DNA of 64,000 bases from Amycolatopsis palatopharyngis (lineage in GTDB: Bacteria; Actinomycetota; Actinomycetes; Mycobacteriales; Pseudonocardiaceae), in the NCBI RefSeq assembly GCF_003385185.1, contig NZ_PQHZ01000014.1, positions 83,347-147,346 on the forward strand, given 5' to 3'. This document shows, piece by piece, positions 19,346 through 31,232 of this stretch. The notes beneath the pieces are model-generated. The model saw only the letters and a list, made by a program, of their open reading frames with translations. It had not been told where the DNA came from and did not search any database. A program made the translations under genes and the position numbers. The first letter of the stretch is position 1. Each line of letters starts with the position of its first letter.

Positions 19346-20326
19346 GTGATCGAGTTGCTCAGCGAGCCACCGGCCTGCATCAACGAGACAGGTACCTGGT
19401 GCGCGCAGGTCTATACGCTGACGAACAACGAGTGGCTCGCGGGGTCGGCGGACTGGCTGGTCGCCAAGCCGCTGCGCATCCTGTTGATCCTGGTCATCGC
19501 ATTCCTCGTCCGGCTGGTCGCGCGCAAGCTGATCCACCGGGTGACGACGATCCCCGTGGACGACTCCGGCAAGCTGCCCACTCTCCTGCGGCCACTGCGC
19601 GACCGGGCGCCGGAGATGCTCGGTCCGCTGGTCATCGAGCGCAGGCGGCAGCGTGCCAGGACGATCGGCTCAGTACTGAAGTCGGTCACGACCTTCATCG
19701 TCTACGGACTCGCGTTCGTGCTGATCCTCGGCGAACTGGGGATCAACCTCGGCCCCATCATCGCCTCGGCAGGAATCGTGGGTGTCGCACTCGGGTTCGG
19801 TGCGCAGAATCTCGTCCGCGACTTCCTGTCCGGAATCTTCATGATGCTCGAGGACCAGTACGGCGTCGGTGACATCGTGGACGTGGGTGAGGCGATCGGC
19901 GAGGTCGAGGCGGTCGGACTGCGCATCACCACGCTGCGCGACATCAACGGTACGGTCTGGTACGTCCGCAACGGCGAGATCCTTCGGGTCGGCAACTCCA
20001 GCCAGGGCTTCGCGGTCGCGCTGGTGGACATTCCGCTGAGCTACAACACCGATGTGACCCGCGCCACCGATGTGCTCGGCAAGGTGGCGATGGAGGCCGC
20101 CGCGAGCGACTCGATCGCCCCCGACATCATGGAACCGCCGCAGGTACTCGGTGTCGAAAGCGTGACACCCGAAGGAATCCAGCTCCGGCTGACCGTCAAG
20201 GTCAGGCCCGGCAAGCAGTGGGCCGTGCAGCGTGCCCTGCGCGCCAGGATCATGACCGCGCTCGAGGAAGCCGGTTTCCAGCCGCCCCTCGGAAGGCTGT
20301 ACATGAACCCGCAGAACGGCAACTAG
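19346..20326 (+). CDS. small-conductance mechanosensitive channel (MscS family)
   Basis: Releases solutes on hypo-osmotic shock. The 326-residue protein has a periplasmic N-terminus, membrane helices around residues 45-60 and 115-140, then the pore helix IIASAGIVGVALGFGAQNLVRDFLSGIF with the Gly/Ala packing pattern typical of MscS TM3. The beta domain (YGVGDIVDVGEAIGEVEAVGLR, LRDINGTVWYVRNGEI) and a C-terminal alpha/beta domain follow. GTG at 19346 has GAAAGGAG 11 bases upstream; GTG at 19334 sits on top of this site and is less likely. Confidence 0.9.
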   Translation: MIELLSEPPACINETGTWCAQVYTLTNNEWLAGSADWLVAKPLRILLILVIAFLVRLVARKLIHRVTTIPVDDSGKLPTLLRPLRDRAPEMLGPLVIERRRQRARTIGSVLKSVTTFIVYGLAFVLILGELGINLGPIIASAGIVGVALGFGAQNLVRDFLSGIFMMLEDQYGVGDIVDVGEAIGEVEAVGLRITTLRDINGTVWYVRNGEILRVGNSSQGFAVALVDIPLSYNTDVTRATDVLGKVAMEAAASDSIAPDIMEPPQVLGVESVTPEGIQLRLTVKVRPGKQWAVQRALRARIMTALEEAGFQPPLGRLYMNPQNGN

Positions 20327-20383
20327 AGCGGCGAGTTCGTTCCCCGTTCGCGACCCACCCACCACTGAAGGCAAGATGGAGAT

Positions 20384-20794
20384 GTGGCAGACGTGACGAG
20401 CCAACCGGCAGATGCCGACCCGCAGAGCTTCTTCGAGGCCGTCGGTGGCGAGCCGACGTTCCGCAAGATCGTCGCTCGGTTCTACGCCGAGGTGGCCGAC
20501 GACGAGGTGTTGCGGCCCCTCTACCCGGAGGAGGACCTCGGCCCTGCGGAGGATCGGCTGCGCCTGTTCCTGATGCAGTACTGGGGCGGCCCGCACACCT
20601 ACTCCGACCAGCGCGGCCACCCCCGGCTGCGGATGCGGCACGCCCCGTTCTCCATCGGCCCGATCGAGCGGGACGCCTGGCTGCGGGCGATGCGTATCGC
20701 GGTGGATGAGGCCGGTCTCGAAGAGCCCTACCGGCAGCAACTCTGGAACTACCTGGAGATGGCCGCCCATTCGATGATGAACAGCTGGACGTGA
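20384..20794 (+). CDS. glbO: group II truncated haemoglobin
   Basis: A 136-residue 2-over-2 globin that binds O2/NO and is associated with respiration and NO detoxification. Family marks are [45 protein letters not shown] with the proximal His in MRHAPF, and the G-helix Trp in [12 protein letters not shown] at 20384 follows GATGGAG closely. It overlaps the next gene by four bases (GTGA). The glbO-alpha-glucosidase order is that of M. tuberculosis Rv2470-Rv2471. Confidence 0.93.
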   Translation: MADVTSQPADADPQSFFEAVGGEPTFRKIVARFYAEVADDEVLRPLYPEEDLGPAEDRLRLFLMQYWGGPHTYSDQRGHPRLRMRHAPFSIGPIERDAWLRAMRIAVDEAGLEEPYRQQLWNYLEMAAHSMMNSWT

Positions 20795-22438
20795 CGGGTG
20801 CGATCGAGCTCAGGATGACCGAAGCAGCGCGCCGCGCACGCCGGGCGGCGGAGCCCGGCGCGGAGGATCAGAACGGTACGGACTGGTGGCGGGACTGCGT
20901 CTTCTACCAGGTTTACGTGCGGTCGTTCGCCGACTCCGACGGCGACGGAGTCGGCGATCTGGAAGGGCTGCGTAACCGGCTCGGCTATCTGGAACTGCTC
21001 GGCGTCGACGCACTCTGGCTCACCCCCTTCTACCGGTCACCGATGGCCGATCACGGCTACGACGTCGCCGACCCCCGCGCGGTGGATCCCCTGTTCGGTG
21101 ACCTGGCCACCTTCGACGCCCTGGTGGCCGACGCGCATCGGCACGGCATCAAGGTCACCATCGACGTGGTGCCGAACCACACCAGCGACGAACACGAGTG
21201 GTTCACCGCCGCGCTCGCGGCGGAACCGGGCAGCCCGGAGCGCGACCGCTACATCTTCCGGGACGGCACCGGCGCGGACGGTACGACGCCACCCAACAAC
21301 TGGGTCAGCATGTTCGGTGGACCGGCTTGGACCAGGCTCGAGGACGGACAGTGGTACCTGCACCTGTTCGGTTCCCGGCAACCGGACTTGAACTGGGCCA
21401 ACCCCGAGGTCAAGGCGGATCTGGAACGAACGCTGCGGTTCTGGCTGGATCGTGGGGTCGATGGGTTCCGGATCGACGTGGCCCACGGCATGGCGAAGCC
21501 GGCCGCGCTGCCCGACATGGACCTCCGCGCTGCCAAGGCCTTCGCGACCGGTGAGTTCTTCGACCCCAGGTTCGACGACGACGGCGTGCACGAGATCCAC
21601 CGGATGATCCGCAAGGTGCTCGACGAATACCCGTCGACGATGGCGGTCGGCGAGATCTGGACGATGGACGACGACCGGCTCGCGCACTATCTACGGCCGG
21701 ACGAACTGCACCTGGGGTTCAACTTCCGGCTGGTCCTCACCCACTTCGACGCCGACGCCGTGCAGGCGACGATCGAACGTTCCCTTGCCGCTGCCGCGAC
21801 CGCGGGAGCGCCACCGACCTGGACACTGTCCAATCACGACGTCTGGCGACAGGTCAGCAGGTACGGGGGCGGGCGTCAGGGGCTGGAGCGGGCACGGGCG
21901 ATGGCGCTGGTGCAGCTGGCCCTGCCAGGGGCGGTCTACCTGTACAACGGCGAGGAACTCGGACTCGGCAACGTCGAACTGCCCGACGAGGCACTCACCG
22001 ACCCCCGCGCGCTGCACGAGGATGCCACGGACCGCGGTCGCGACGGGGCACGTGTCCCGCTGCCGTGGGAGGGCACCGAAGCACCATTCGGGTTCTCCAG
22101 CACCGGCCGCTCATGGTTACCCGCCCCGGCGGACTGGGCCGAACTGACCGTCGAGGCGCAGCTCGAGGACACCGAGTCGACGCTGTCGCTGTACCGGCGG
22201 GCGATCGAACTACGCCAGCAGCATCCGGCCTGCTCGGGCGACGACGTCGAATGGTACGGCGCTCCTGCGGGCTGCTTCGCGTTACGCAGGCGTCCTGGTG
22301 GGTTGATCTGCGCGCTGAACACCTCGGCCTCCCCGGTCGCACTGCCACCGGGCGAGGTACTCCTGTCCAGCGCGCCCCTGCGCGACGGGATGCTGCCGCC
22401 GGACGCGGCAGCCTGGCTCGTCGGGCCGGCGGCCGGCG

Positions 22439-23893
<1,455 letters not shown>

Positions 23894-24037
23894 GATGGCT
23901 GACTCCTCTCGACCGGACCGGTTGCGCCGAGTATTCCGGTTGCGCCGTACGGAAGAAAGCGACGAATGGGGGTATCACGACCGGCGATGGGATACCGCCG
24001 ATTGACTTTCACCTGTCGCGCGCTGTTCGCTGACCGC

Positions 24038-24673
24038 ATGCGATTCTCCGCCCCCGTTACGGCTTTGGGCTGTCTTGCCGTACTGACACTCGGCGGCTGC
24101 ACCGGCGCCGAGCCCGAGTCGTCGGCCGAGCCCGCCGCACCTGTGCTGGTCCCGGGCGGCCCTGGCGAGCAGGCACGGCTCACCACCGTGCCCGCATCAG
24201 GTAAGCCTCGACAGGACGCGGCCACCGAAGCCGACCTCCGCTACGTGACGATGATGATCCCGCATCACGAGCAGGCGCTCACCATGACCGGCCTCGTCGA
24301 GCGAAGGGCCGCCGACCAACGGGTGCACGCACTCGCGGGCCGGATCGCGGACGTGCAGGAAGCCGAGATCGCGATGATGCGTGACTGGCTTTCCCGCCAT
24401 GGCGGACCGGACGGGCATGGCGAGCACGGCGCGCACGAACTGATGCCGGGGATGGCGACTCCGGAGCAGATGGCCGCGTTGCGGACAGCCACCGGAGCCG
24501 AGTTCGACCAGCGGTTCCTGGATCTGATGATCACTCATCACGAGGGCGCACTGACCATGGCCGAGCAGGAGCTCGCCGACGGAATTCAGCCGCGGGCGAT
24601 CGAGATGGCGCAGGACGTCGTCGCCGGGCAGATGGCCGAGATCGAGCGGATGCGGGCGATCCGGGGCGAGTAA
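24038..24673 (+). CDS. DUF305 lipoprotein
   Basis: A 211-residue predicted lipoprotein. The signal peptide ends in the lipobox LTLGGC (acylated Cys near residue 21). Two DUF305 helix pairs follow, each with a metal-type motif: MMIPHHEQAL and MITHHEGAL, joined by a His-rich linker (HGEHGAHE). DUF305 proteins are ferritin-like four-helix bundles, often near copper genes. Metal binding at the cell surface is plausible. The ATG at 24038 is set by the signal peptide. It diverges from the LVIVD gene. Confidence 0.85.
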   Translation: MRFSAPVTALGCLAVLTLGGCTGAEPESSAEPAAPVLVPGGPGEQARLTTVPASGKPRQDAATEADLRYVTMMIPHHEQALTMTGLVERRAADQRVHALAGRIADVQEAEIAMMRDWLSRHGGPDGHGEHGAHELMPGMATPEQMAALRTATGAEFDQRFLDLMITHHEGALTMAEQELADGIQPRAIEMAQDVVAGQMAEIERMRAIRGE

Positions 24674-24686
24674 CCGGCGCGGACGG

Positions 24687-25031
24687 TCAGCCGCCGCCCG
24701 TGCCGCCGAGATCGAACCCGTTGTCGCCGCTGTCGATCGACTGTCCGGGCTCGTCCTCCTCGCTGTCCGCGACCGCGCCGGCAGCGAGTACGCCAAAGGT
24801 CGCACCCTGGACGAACGGGGCTGTTCGCCCTGCCGCTCGGGCCACCGCCCTGGCCGGTTGCCACCGCTCCGGTCGCGGATCGTCGCCGGGGACGAGTTCG
24901 CCGCTGTCCTGCCCGGCACTCGGACGATCCACCCGCCAGGGCGTGACCTCCGGCCGCACGGCCGCGAGGAACTCCGCTGTCGGGTCGTCGTCGGGTCGCC
25001 GTTCTCCCTGGTGTCCCTCGTCAGTGGCCAT
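24687..25031 (-). CDS. hypothetical acidic protein
   Basis: A 114-residue protein without recognised domain. It has a charged N-terminus rich in Asp/Glu/Arg, an Ala-rich mildly hydrophobic stretch (FVQGATFGVLAAGAVA) and an acidic Gly-rich tail. ATG at 25029-25031 has GGGGAGG upstream. It follows the conserved hypothetical at 25083 by 51 bases on the same strand and is likely the last gene of the gdh-side unit. Confidence 0.6.
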   Translation of the reverse strand: MATDEGHQGERRPDDDPTAEFLAAVRPEVTPWRVDRPSAGQDSGELVPGDDPRPERWQPARAVARAAGRTAPFVQGATFGVLAAGAVADSEEDEPGQSIDSGDNGFDLGGTGGG

Positions 25032-25082
25032 GTCCCTGCCTCCCCGTCGGGTCCGCGCCCGGGATCGCCCCGGATCCGGCAC

Positions 25083-25718
25083 TCAGAACAGTAGTGGCAG
25101 CAGGGCGTGGCGACGGCGCAACACCGCGCCGTACCTGGCGTCCAGGCGCATCCAGGATTCGGTCGCGGTCACCCGGACCACATCACCCGGCAGGGAGGAA
25201 TCCACGAAGCCCATGCCGGACAGCGCGAACAGGCACCGCATCGGCACCTTGATCTCCACGTTGTCCCCGGTCACCGTGAGCACGGTCTGATCCATCAGCG
25301 AGGCGGGCGGCGTGCCGTGCGGGCCGACGTGCTCCCGCGCCAGCGCCACTCCCCGATCGGTGAGACCTGCGACCACCGTGGCCGGCAGCTCGTCCACCGG
25401 CTGCCATTGCGTGGACACGGGAAGTTCGGACTGCCACAACAGGTCACGGGCGGGCCCAGGATCCATCCGCTCGCCACCCGCGACGGTCAGTGCCGCGAGT
25501 AGTTCGCTGCCGGAAACGGTCACGTCCGCGGGACTGACCTCGCCCGCGACCGATCGCGTGACCAGCACCTCGAAAGGCGTGGCCACCCAGGCCTCCAGCC
25601 TGCCCTGTCCACGTTCGCGGAGCCGGACAGCGCTCTGCCCGTCCAGGCGAACGGCACGTGCCACGAATGCGGCCAGTGTGTCGCGCTCCGCCGGATCGGG
25701 GATGCGGAGTTCAGGCAT
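25083..25718 (-). CDS. conserved hypothetical protein (Rv2474c-like)
   Basis: A 211-residue protein with no recognised domain and no signal peptide. It begins MPELRIPDPAERDTLAAFVARAVRLD, and a C-terminal beta-rich part follows. By position, length and neighbours it corresponds to M. tuberculosis Rv2474c. A strong ribosome site (CAGGAGG) precedes ATG 25718. The start overlaps the end of the thioesterase gene by eight bases, so the two are coupled. The pattern of alternating hydrophobic residues is that of a cytoplasmic alpha/beta protein of the ESX-secretion EspG type at most; I do not press this. Confidence 0.65.
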   Translation of the reverse strand: MPELRIPDPAERDTLAAFVARAVRLDGQSAVRLRERGQGRLEAWVATPFEVLVTRSVAGEVSPADVTVSGSELLAALTVAGGERMDPGPARDLLWQSELPVSTQWQPVDELPATVVAGLTDRGVALAREHVGPHGTPPASLMDQTVLTVTGDNVEIKVPMRCLFALSGMGFVDSSLPGDVVRVTATESWMRLDARYGAVLRRRHALLPLLF

Positions 25719-26154
25719 CGGAACCTCCTGCGCCGGTTTCGTCCAGCCGTTGCCGGAGGAATTCGCGTTCGTCCTCGCCGAGCCGTCGCGGACGCCCGGT
25801 CCGCATGTCGTATGGCGCGAGCACGGTCTGCGCACTCACCGCCAACGTGTCCTTTTCGGATAGTCCGTCACGGACTTCGTAGTCAAGGGTGAACGAGGCG
25901 AATCGCAACTCCCGCAACGAGATTTCCACCCGCACTTCGACACCCCTGACGACGACCGGAGCACGGTAGTCGACGGAGAGCCGGACGACGACGATGCCCT
26001 CGGCGAACCCTGGCAGACCCGGCCGGGTGGCGTCCCCGAAGAGCAGCGGGACCCGTGCCTCCTCCAGCAGCGTCACCATGTTGGCGTGGTTCACATGACC
26101 GAACACGTCCATATCGGACCAGCGAGGCCGGATCGTTGTGACATATCCCGGCAC
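25711..26154 (-). CDS. acyl-CoA thioesterase, hot-dog fold (4HBT type)
   Basis: A 147-residue hot-dog-fold thioesterase. RWSDMDVFGHVNHANMVTLLEEAR is the classic 4-hydroxybenzoyl-CoA-thioesterase block with the catalytic Asp (in SDMD) and the helix start. The GTG start at 26152-26154 shares one base with the TAG stop of gdh (TAGTG), so translation is coupled. It corresponds to Rv2475c. Substrate chain length is not predictable here. Confidence 0.88.
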   Translation of the reverse strand: MPGYVTTIRPRWSDMDVFGHVNHANMVTLLEEARVPLLFGDATRPGLPGFAEGIVVVRLSVDYRAPVVVRGVEVRVEISLRELRFASFTLDYEVRDGLSEKDTLAVSAQTVLAPYDMRTGRPRRLGEDEREFLRQRLDETGAGGSDA

Positions 26155-29100
26155 TAGCGGACCGTACTGCGAATCTGGCGGGCCGCCACCGAAAGAGTCG
26201 CCAGGTCGAGACGGCCGGACTGCTCGATCTCGTGCAGCGAGACCCTCGCCCTGGCGAGTCGCGAGGCGTTGGCCTGCTCCCACTGCTCGATCTTGTCGTG
26301 CACATCGTCGCCTGGGTCGCTGTGCTGCAGGGCGTCCAGCGTGATCGCGCGCAGCGAGGAGTACAGATCGTCCCGCAGGGCCAGCCGGGCCAGCGCATGC
26401 CAGCGGTTGCCTCGCTCCAGCGCACTGACCGACGTGAGCATCTTGTCGATTCCCAGATGGTCGGACAGCGCGTAGTACAACTCGGCCGTCTCGTCCGGGC
26501 TGCGCTGGGCGTCGAGGCCTGCTTCCCGCTCCGCCAGCTCCGCGACCTCGGTGACGTCGAGCAGTCCGTAGGTGTGCAGCAGTGCGGCGACTCGGTTGGC
26601 CAGATCCATCGGCACGCCCTTACCGATCAGATCCTCGGCCTTGCCCTGCACCGACTCGGCCTCGCGGCCACGAAGCAGTTCGGGCAGCCGCGACATCAGA
26701 TGGCCGACCGTGCGGCCGAACCTGCTGATCTCGGCGCCGACCGCCAGCGGCTGCGGCCGGTTGGTGAGGAACCACCGGGCCGCCCTGTCGAGAACGCGAC
26801 GCGTCTCCAGCACGAGTTCGTCGGCGACCTCAGTCGCCACGACGTTGTCCAGTGCGTCGATCGTCGCCCACAGCGACGGCAGGTCGTAGACGCTGGTCAC
26901 CACCGCGAAGGCCCGCACGGCGTCGGTCGCCGTCGCGTTCATCTCCTCGCTGAGCCGGAACGCGAAGGAGATCCCGGCGCCGTCGACCACCTCGTTGACG
27001 ATCAGCGTGGTGATGATCTGGCGGTGCAGGGGGTGGTCCCCGATGGCATCGGGGAACCGCTCACGCAGCGGCTGCGGAAAGTACTCCCCGAGCCTGCGGG
27101 CGAAGACCTCCGCGTCGGGCAGCTCACTGGCGAGCAGCTCGTCCTTCAGGTCGAGCTTCACATGCGCGAGCAGGGTGGCCAGCTCCGGCGAGGACAAGCC
27201 CTCGCCTGCCTTGTCCATCGACTTGAACTGGGCGGGCTTGGGCAGCCCCTCCAGCTCCCGGTCCAGCGCACCCTTCTTCTCCAGCGCGGCGATCAGCCGC
27301 TGGTGCACCGTGAGCATCGGGGCCGCGTGTGCCCTGCTGATCCCGAGCACGGCATTCTGCCGCTGGTTGTCGGTCAGCACGAGATCGGCGACCTCGCCGG
27401 TCATGTCCTCCAGCAGGGCGTTGCGCTGCGCACGCTCCAGCTCGCCGGAGTTCACCAGCTGATCGAGCATGATCTTGATGTTGACCTCGTGGTCGGAGCA
27501 GTCCACGCCCGCGGAGTTGTCCAGCGCATCGGTATTGATCTTGCCGCCGGTCCGCGCGAACTCGATCCGGCCGAGCTGCGTGAGCCCGAGGTTTCCACCC
27601 TCGCCGACAACCTTGACCCGCAGGTCCGCGCCATCGACCCGGATCGCGTCGTTGGCCTTGTCCCCCGCGTCGGCATGCGTCTCGGTACCGGCCTTGACGT
27701 ACGTGCCGATGCCGCCGTTCCACAGCAGGTCGACCGGGGCGAGCAGGATCGCGTGCATCAGCTCGGCCGGCGACAACTTCACCACGTCGTCGGCGAGCCC
27801 GAGCGCGGTCCGGATCTGTGGGCTGATCGGGATCGTCTTCGCACTCCGGGAGTAGACGCCGCCGCCCTCACTGATCAGTGAGCGGTCGTAGTCCTCCCAG
27901 GACGAGCGCGGAAGTTCGAACAGCCGCCTGCGCTCGGCGAACGACGTCGCCGCGTCGGGATTGGGATCGAGGAAGATGTGCAGGTGGTTGAACGCGGCCA
28001 CCAGGCGGATGTGCTCCGAGAGCAACATCCCGTTGCCGAAGACGTCACCGGCCATGTCCCCGATGCCCACGACAGTGAATTCCTGGCTCTGGGTGTCCAC
28101 GCCGAGTTCCCGGAAGTGCCGCTTCACGCTCTCCCAGGCACCGCGGGCGGTGATTCCCATGGCCTTGTGGTCGTAACCGACCGAGCCACCCGAGGCGAAC
28201 GCGTCGCCGAGCCAGAAACCGTAGCTCGCCGACACGGCGTTGGCGATGTCGGAGAACGACGCCGTGCCCTTGTCCGCGGCGACGACGAGGTAGGTGTCGT
28301 CGCTGTCGTAGCGCACCACGTCCGGCGCGGGCACGACGGCGCCGTCGACGAGGTTGTCGGTCAGATCGAGCAGGCCCGAGATGAACATCTTGTAGCAGGC
28401 GATGCCCTCGTTGAGTCCGGCGTCCCGGTCGAGGCCCGCGTCCCCGGTGGGAACCGGTGGACGCTTGACCACGAACCCGCCCTTGGCGCCGACCGGCACG
28501 ATCACGGCGTTCTTCACCGCCTGTGCCTTCACCAGCCCGAGGATCTCGGTACGGAAGTCCTCCCTGCGGTCCGACCAGCGCAGGCCACCCCTGGCTACCG
28601 AGCCGAAGCGCAGGTGCACGCCCTCGACCCGGGGCGAGTAGACGAAGACCTCGAACTGCGGCCGCGGCTCCGGCAGATCGGGCACCGAACCGGGATCGAT
28701 CTTGATGGCCAGGTAGGACCGCCGGTTGCCCTCGTCGTCGGTCACCCGGTAGTTGGTGCGCAGGGTGGCCACGATGACCGCGGTCAGCCTGCGCAGGATC
28801 CGGTCCTCGTCGAGGCTGCGGACCGCGTCGATCGTGGCGTTGATCTCCGCGACCTGCGCGTCCACCTGCTCCTGTCGCTGCTGGGGCTCGGTCGTGAGAT
28901 CGAACCTGGTCTCGAACAACCGCACCAGCGCGGTGGCGATATCGGTGTGCGCGAGCACCGCGTTCTCGATGTACTCCTGCGAGTACGGGCTGCCCGCCTG
29001 CCGCAGGTAGCGGGAGTAGGCACGCAGCACGACAGCCTGCCGCCAGGTCAGCCCGGCCCGCAGGACCAGGCTGTTGAACCCGTCGACCTCGCAGTCGCCA

Positions 29101-31136
29101 TACCAGGCCGCGCCGAACGCATCCTGGAACCGCTGCTGCAGGTCCAGCGTCGCACGTTCGGTGATCTCGTCGAGCACCCGCTGCTCGATCCGGAGTCCGA
29201 AATCGTAGATCCAGGAGCGCTTGCCGTCCTCCCGGTGGAGTTCGTACGGCCGCTCGTCGACGACCTCGACTCCCATGCACTGCAGCACGGGCAGCACCTT
29301 CGACAGCGTGACGCCCTCGCCGAGCAGGTACAGCTTGAACCGCCGCTCCCCCGGCTCGGCACCCTCGGGGAGGTAGAACGACATGGAGAGGTCGCCCGGT
29401 ACGTTCAGCGCCTCCAGCTTGCGCAGGTCGGCCAGCGCAGCCGACGCGGCGAAGTCCTCCTTGTAGGCCTCGGGGAACACCGCGGCGTACCGCTGGCCCA
29501 GTTCGGTGGTCGACTCCTCACCTGCCCCCGCCGCGGACGCGACTTCCGCTCCGTCCCTTCGCTCGGTGAGGATCGCCTCGACCATGCGGTCGTCCCAGCC
29601 GCGTACGGCCTCGTTGAGCCGCTCCTGGATCCGCAGGGTGTCGGGCTCGACCCAGCGTGCGGGCTCGGTGTGCACGGTGAAGTGGACCTGCGCGAGCACG
29701 GTCTCCCCGAGCCGTGTGCCGTACTCGAGATGCGTGCCTTCGAGTTCGTCCAGCAGCACCTCCTGCATTTTCAGCCTGGACCGGGTGGTGTAGCGGTCGC
29801 GCGGCAGGAAGACCAGGCAGGAGTAGAAGCGGCCGTACGGATCCGGGCGCAGGAACAGACGGAGCCTGCGCCGGTCGGCGAGGGTGATGGCCCCGGTCGC
29901 GGTGGCGTAGAGGGAGTCGGTGTCGGCGGAGAACAGATCCGCCCTCGGCCAGTTCTGCAGTACCTCGAGCATCCGCTGACCGGAGTAGGACTCCATCGGG
30001 AAACCGGCCCGGTGGATGACCTCGCGAACGCGGCTCTGCACGACAGGGATGTCCAGCACGTCCTCATGCAGGGCCGTTGTCGTGAACATGCCGAGGAAGC
30101 GGTGCTCGCCGGTGACCTCGCCGTGCTCATCGAACGTCTTGACGCCGACGTAGTAGGGATAGATCGGGCGATGCACGGTGGAGGGTGCGCTGGCCTGTGT
30201 GAGCACCAGGAGTTCCGGAGCCAGTGCCTTCTCGGCCGCGTCGGGCCCGGCGGTCAGGCTGCGGGCCGCGAGGCTGTCCTGGCGTAACACGCCGAGTCCT
30301 GAGGCCAGCGCCGCGCGCAGGGCGGGCACCTCTTCCCCCGCGTCGGACTCCCGGATCAGCTCGTAGTACCGGTACCCGAGAAAGGTGAAGTGACCGGCCG
30401 CCAGCCAGCGCAGCAGTTCGGCTCCCGAGCTCACCTCGTCGACCGCCAGCGGTGGCGGCACGGAGTCCAGGCTCGCGGCGATGCCCTGTGCCGTCTCGAC
30501 CATCTTCTCGGTGTCCTCGACGACCTCCCGGACGTCGCCCAGCACAGAGGTCAACCGGATCTCGAGCTCCCGCGCCCGCTCCGCATCGGTGATCCGGTCG
30601 ATCTCCAGGTACATCCACGACTCGATCGACGATTCCTGCGGCGGATCCGCGACGTCGGCCGTCGGGTGGATGTCGCGCAGATTCCCGGTCAGATCGCGAG
30701 TCACCACGACGATGGGGTGCACGATGCGCTGTACCTGCATGCCCGAGCGCGACAGCTGGGCGACGATCGAGTCGACAAGGTAGGGCATGTCGTCGGTGAC
30801 CAGCTGGACGACGGTCGCCTCGCGGGTCCAGCCGTCCGCGGCGTTCGAGGGATTGACCAGACGGACTTTCGGCCGTCCCGGCACTCGCTCCCGCGCGAAG
30901 TCCTGGTGCGAGCGAACGGCGCCGACCAGCTCCTGCGGGTCGTCGTCCAGAATCTCCTCGGCCGGAATGTGCCGGTAGTAGAGGCGGATCAGATCGCCGA
31001 TGTCGGGTGCGTGCGCGGCGGCCGCCTCGACCAGCTCGTCCCGGACCTGTTCCGGGCTCCGAGGCCGTTGCTGGGTCGTCTCGTCCCGGTCCCCATCGTC
31101 CTTTGCGGTGCGGGACGACACTCCAGTCGAGCTCAT
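26154..31136 (-). CDS. gdh: NAD-specific glutamate dehydrogenase (large 180-kDa type)
   Basis: Converts glutamate to 2-oxoglutarate and ammonia with NAD, mainly a catabolic reaction linking amino-acid nitrogen to the TCA cycle. At 1660 residues it belongs to the giant GDH class, with long N-terminal ACT-like regulatory regions (about 1-700), the catalytic core containing RGGLRWSDR and PVGAKGGFVVKR, and a helical C-terminal domain. ATG at 31134-31136 (MSSTGVSSRTAK) has GTGGAGAG upstream; ten codons of extension are possible. It corresponds to Rv2476c, which is under PknG/GarA control in mycobacteria. The stop overlaps the thioesterase start. Confidence 0.95.
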   Translation of the reverse strand: MSSTGVSSRTAKDDGDRDETTQQRPRSPEQVRDELVEAAAAHAPDIGDLIRLYYRHIPAEEILDDDPQELVGAVRSHQDFARERVPGRPKVRLVNPSNAADGWTREATVVQLVTDDMPYLVDSIVAQLSRSGMQVQRIVHPIVVVTRDLTGNLRDIHPTADVADPPQESSIESWMYLEIDRITDAERARELEIRLTSVLGDVREVVEDTEKMVETAQGIAASLDSVPPPLAVDEVSSGAELLRWLAAGHFTFLGYRYYELIRESDAGEEVPALRAALASGLGVLRQDSLAARSLTAGPDAAEKALAPELLVLTQASAPSTVHRPIYPYYVGVKTFDEHGEVTGEHRFLGMFTTTALHEDVLDIPVVQSRVREVIHRAGFPMESYSGQRMLEVLQNWPRADLFSADTDSLYATATGAITLADRRRLRLFLRPDPYGRFYSCLVFLPRDRYTTRSRLKMQEVLLDELEGTHLEYGTRLGETVLAQVHFTVHTEPARWVEPDTLRIQERLNEAVRGWDDRMVEAILTERRDGAEVASAAGAGEESTTELGQRYAAVFPEAYKEDFAASAALADLRKLEALNVPGDLSMSFYLPEGAEPGERRFKLYLLGEGVTLSKVLPVLQCMGVEVVDERPYELHREDGKRSWIYDFGLRIEQRVLDEITERATLDLQQRFQDAFGAAWYGDCEVDGFNSLVLRAGLTWRQAVVLRAYSRYLRQAGSPYSQEYIENAVLAHTDIATALVRLFETRFDLTTEPQQRQEQVDAQVAEINATIDAVRSLDEDRILRRLTAVIVATLRTNYRVTDDEGNRRSYLAIKIDPGSVPDLPEPRPQFEVFVYSPRVEGVHLRFGSVARGGLRWSDRREDFRTEILGLVKAQAVKNAVIVPVGAKGGFVVKRPPVPTGDAGLDRDAGLNEGIACYKMFISGLLDLTDNLVDGAVVPAPDVVRYDSDDTYLVVAADKGTASFSDIANAVSASYGFWLGDAFASGGSVGYDHKAMGITARGAWESVKRHFRELGVDTQSQEFTVVGIGDMAGDVFGNGMLLSEHIRLVAAFNHLHIFLDPNPDAATSFAERRRLFELPRSSWEDYDRSLISEGGGVYSRSAKTIPISPQIRTALGLADDVVKLSPAELMHAILLAPVDLLWNGGIGTYVKAGTETHADAGDKANDAIRVDGADLRVKVVGEGGNLGLTQLGRIEFARTGGKINTDALDNSAGVDCSDHEVNIKIMLDQLVNSGELERAQRNALLEDMTGEVADLVLTDNQRQNAVLGISRAHAAPMLTVHQRLIAALEKKGALDRELEGLPKPAQFKSMDKAGEGLSSPELATLLAHVKLDLKDELLASELPDAEVFARRLGEYFPQPLRERFPDAIGDHPLHRQIITTLIVNEVVDGAGISFAFRLSEEMNATATDAVRAFAVVTSVYDLPSLWATIDALDNVVATEVADELVLETRRVLDRAARWFLTNRPQPLAVGAEISRFGRTVGHLMSRLPELLRGREAESVQGKAEDLIGKGVPMDLANRVAALLHTYGLLDVTEVAELAEREAGLDAQRSPDETAELYYALSDHLGIDKMLTSVSALERGNRWHALARLALRDDLYSSLRAITLDALQHSDPGDDVHDKIEQWEQANASRLARARVSLHEIEQSGRLDLATLSVAARQIRSTVR

Positions 31137-31232
31137 GTCAGGCAACTCTCCACTTCCTGGCACCACAATGTGCCGGTTCGGCTCACCCTAACGCGGTTAC
31201 AGGACACCAAATAACGGACCCGAGGACGCATG

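Noticed and set aside
27978..30287. A 769-codon open frame on the plus strand opposite gdh, and a 549-codon one at 26232.
   Set aside because: High-GC shadow frames of a strongly conserved GDH; no family resemblance and no ribosome site.
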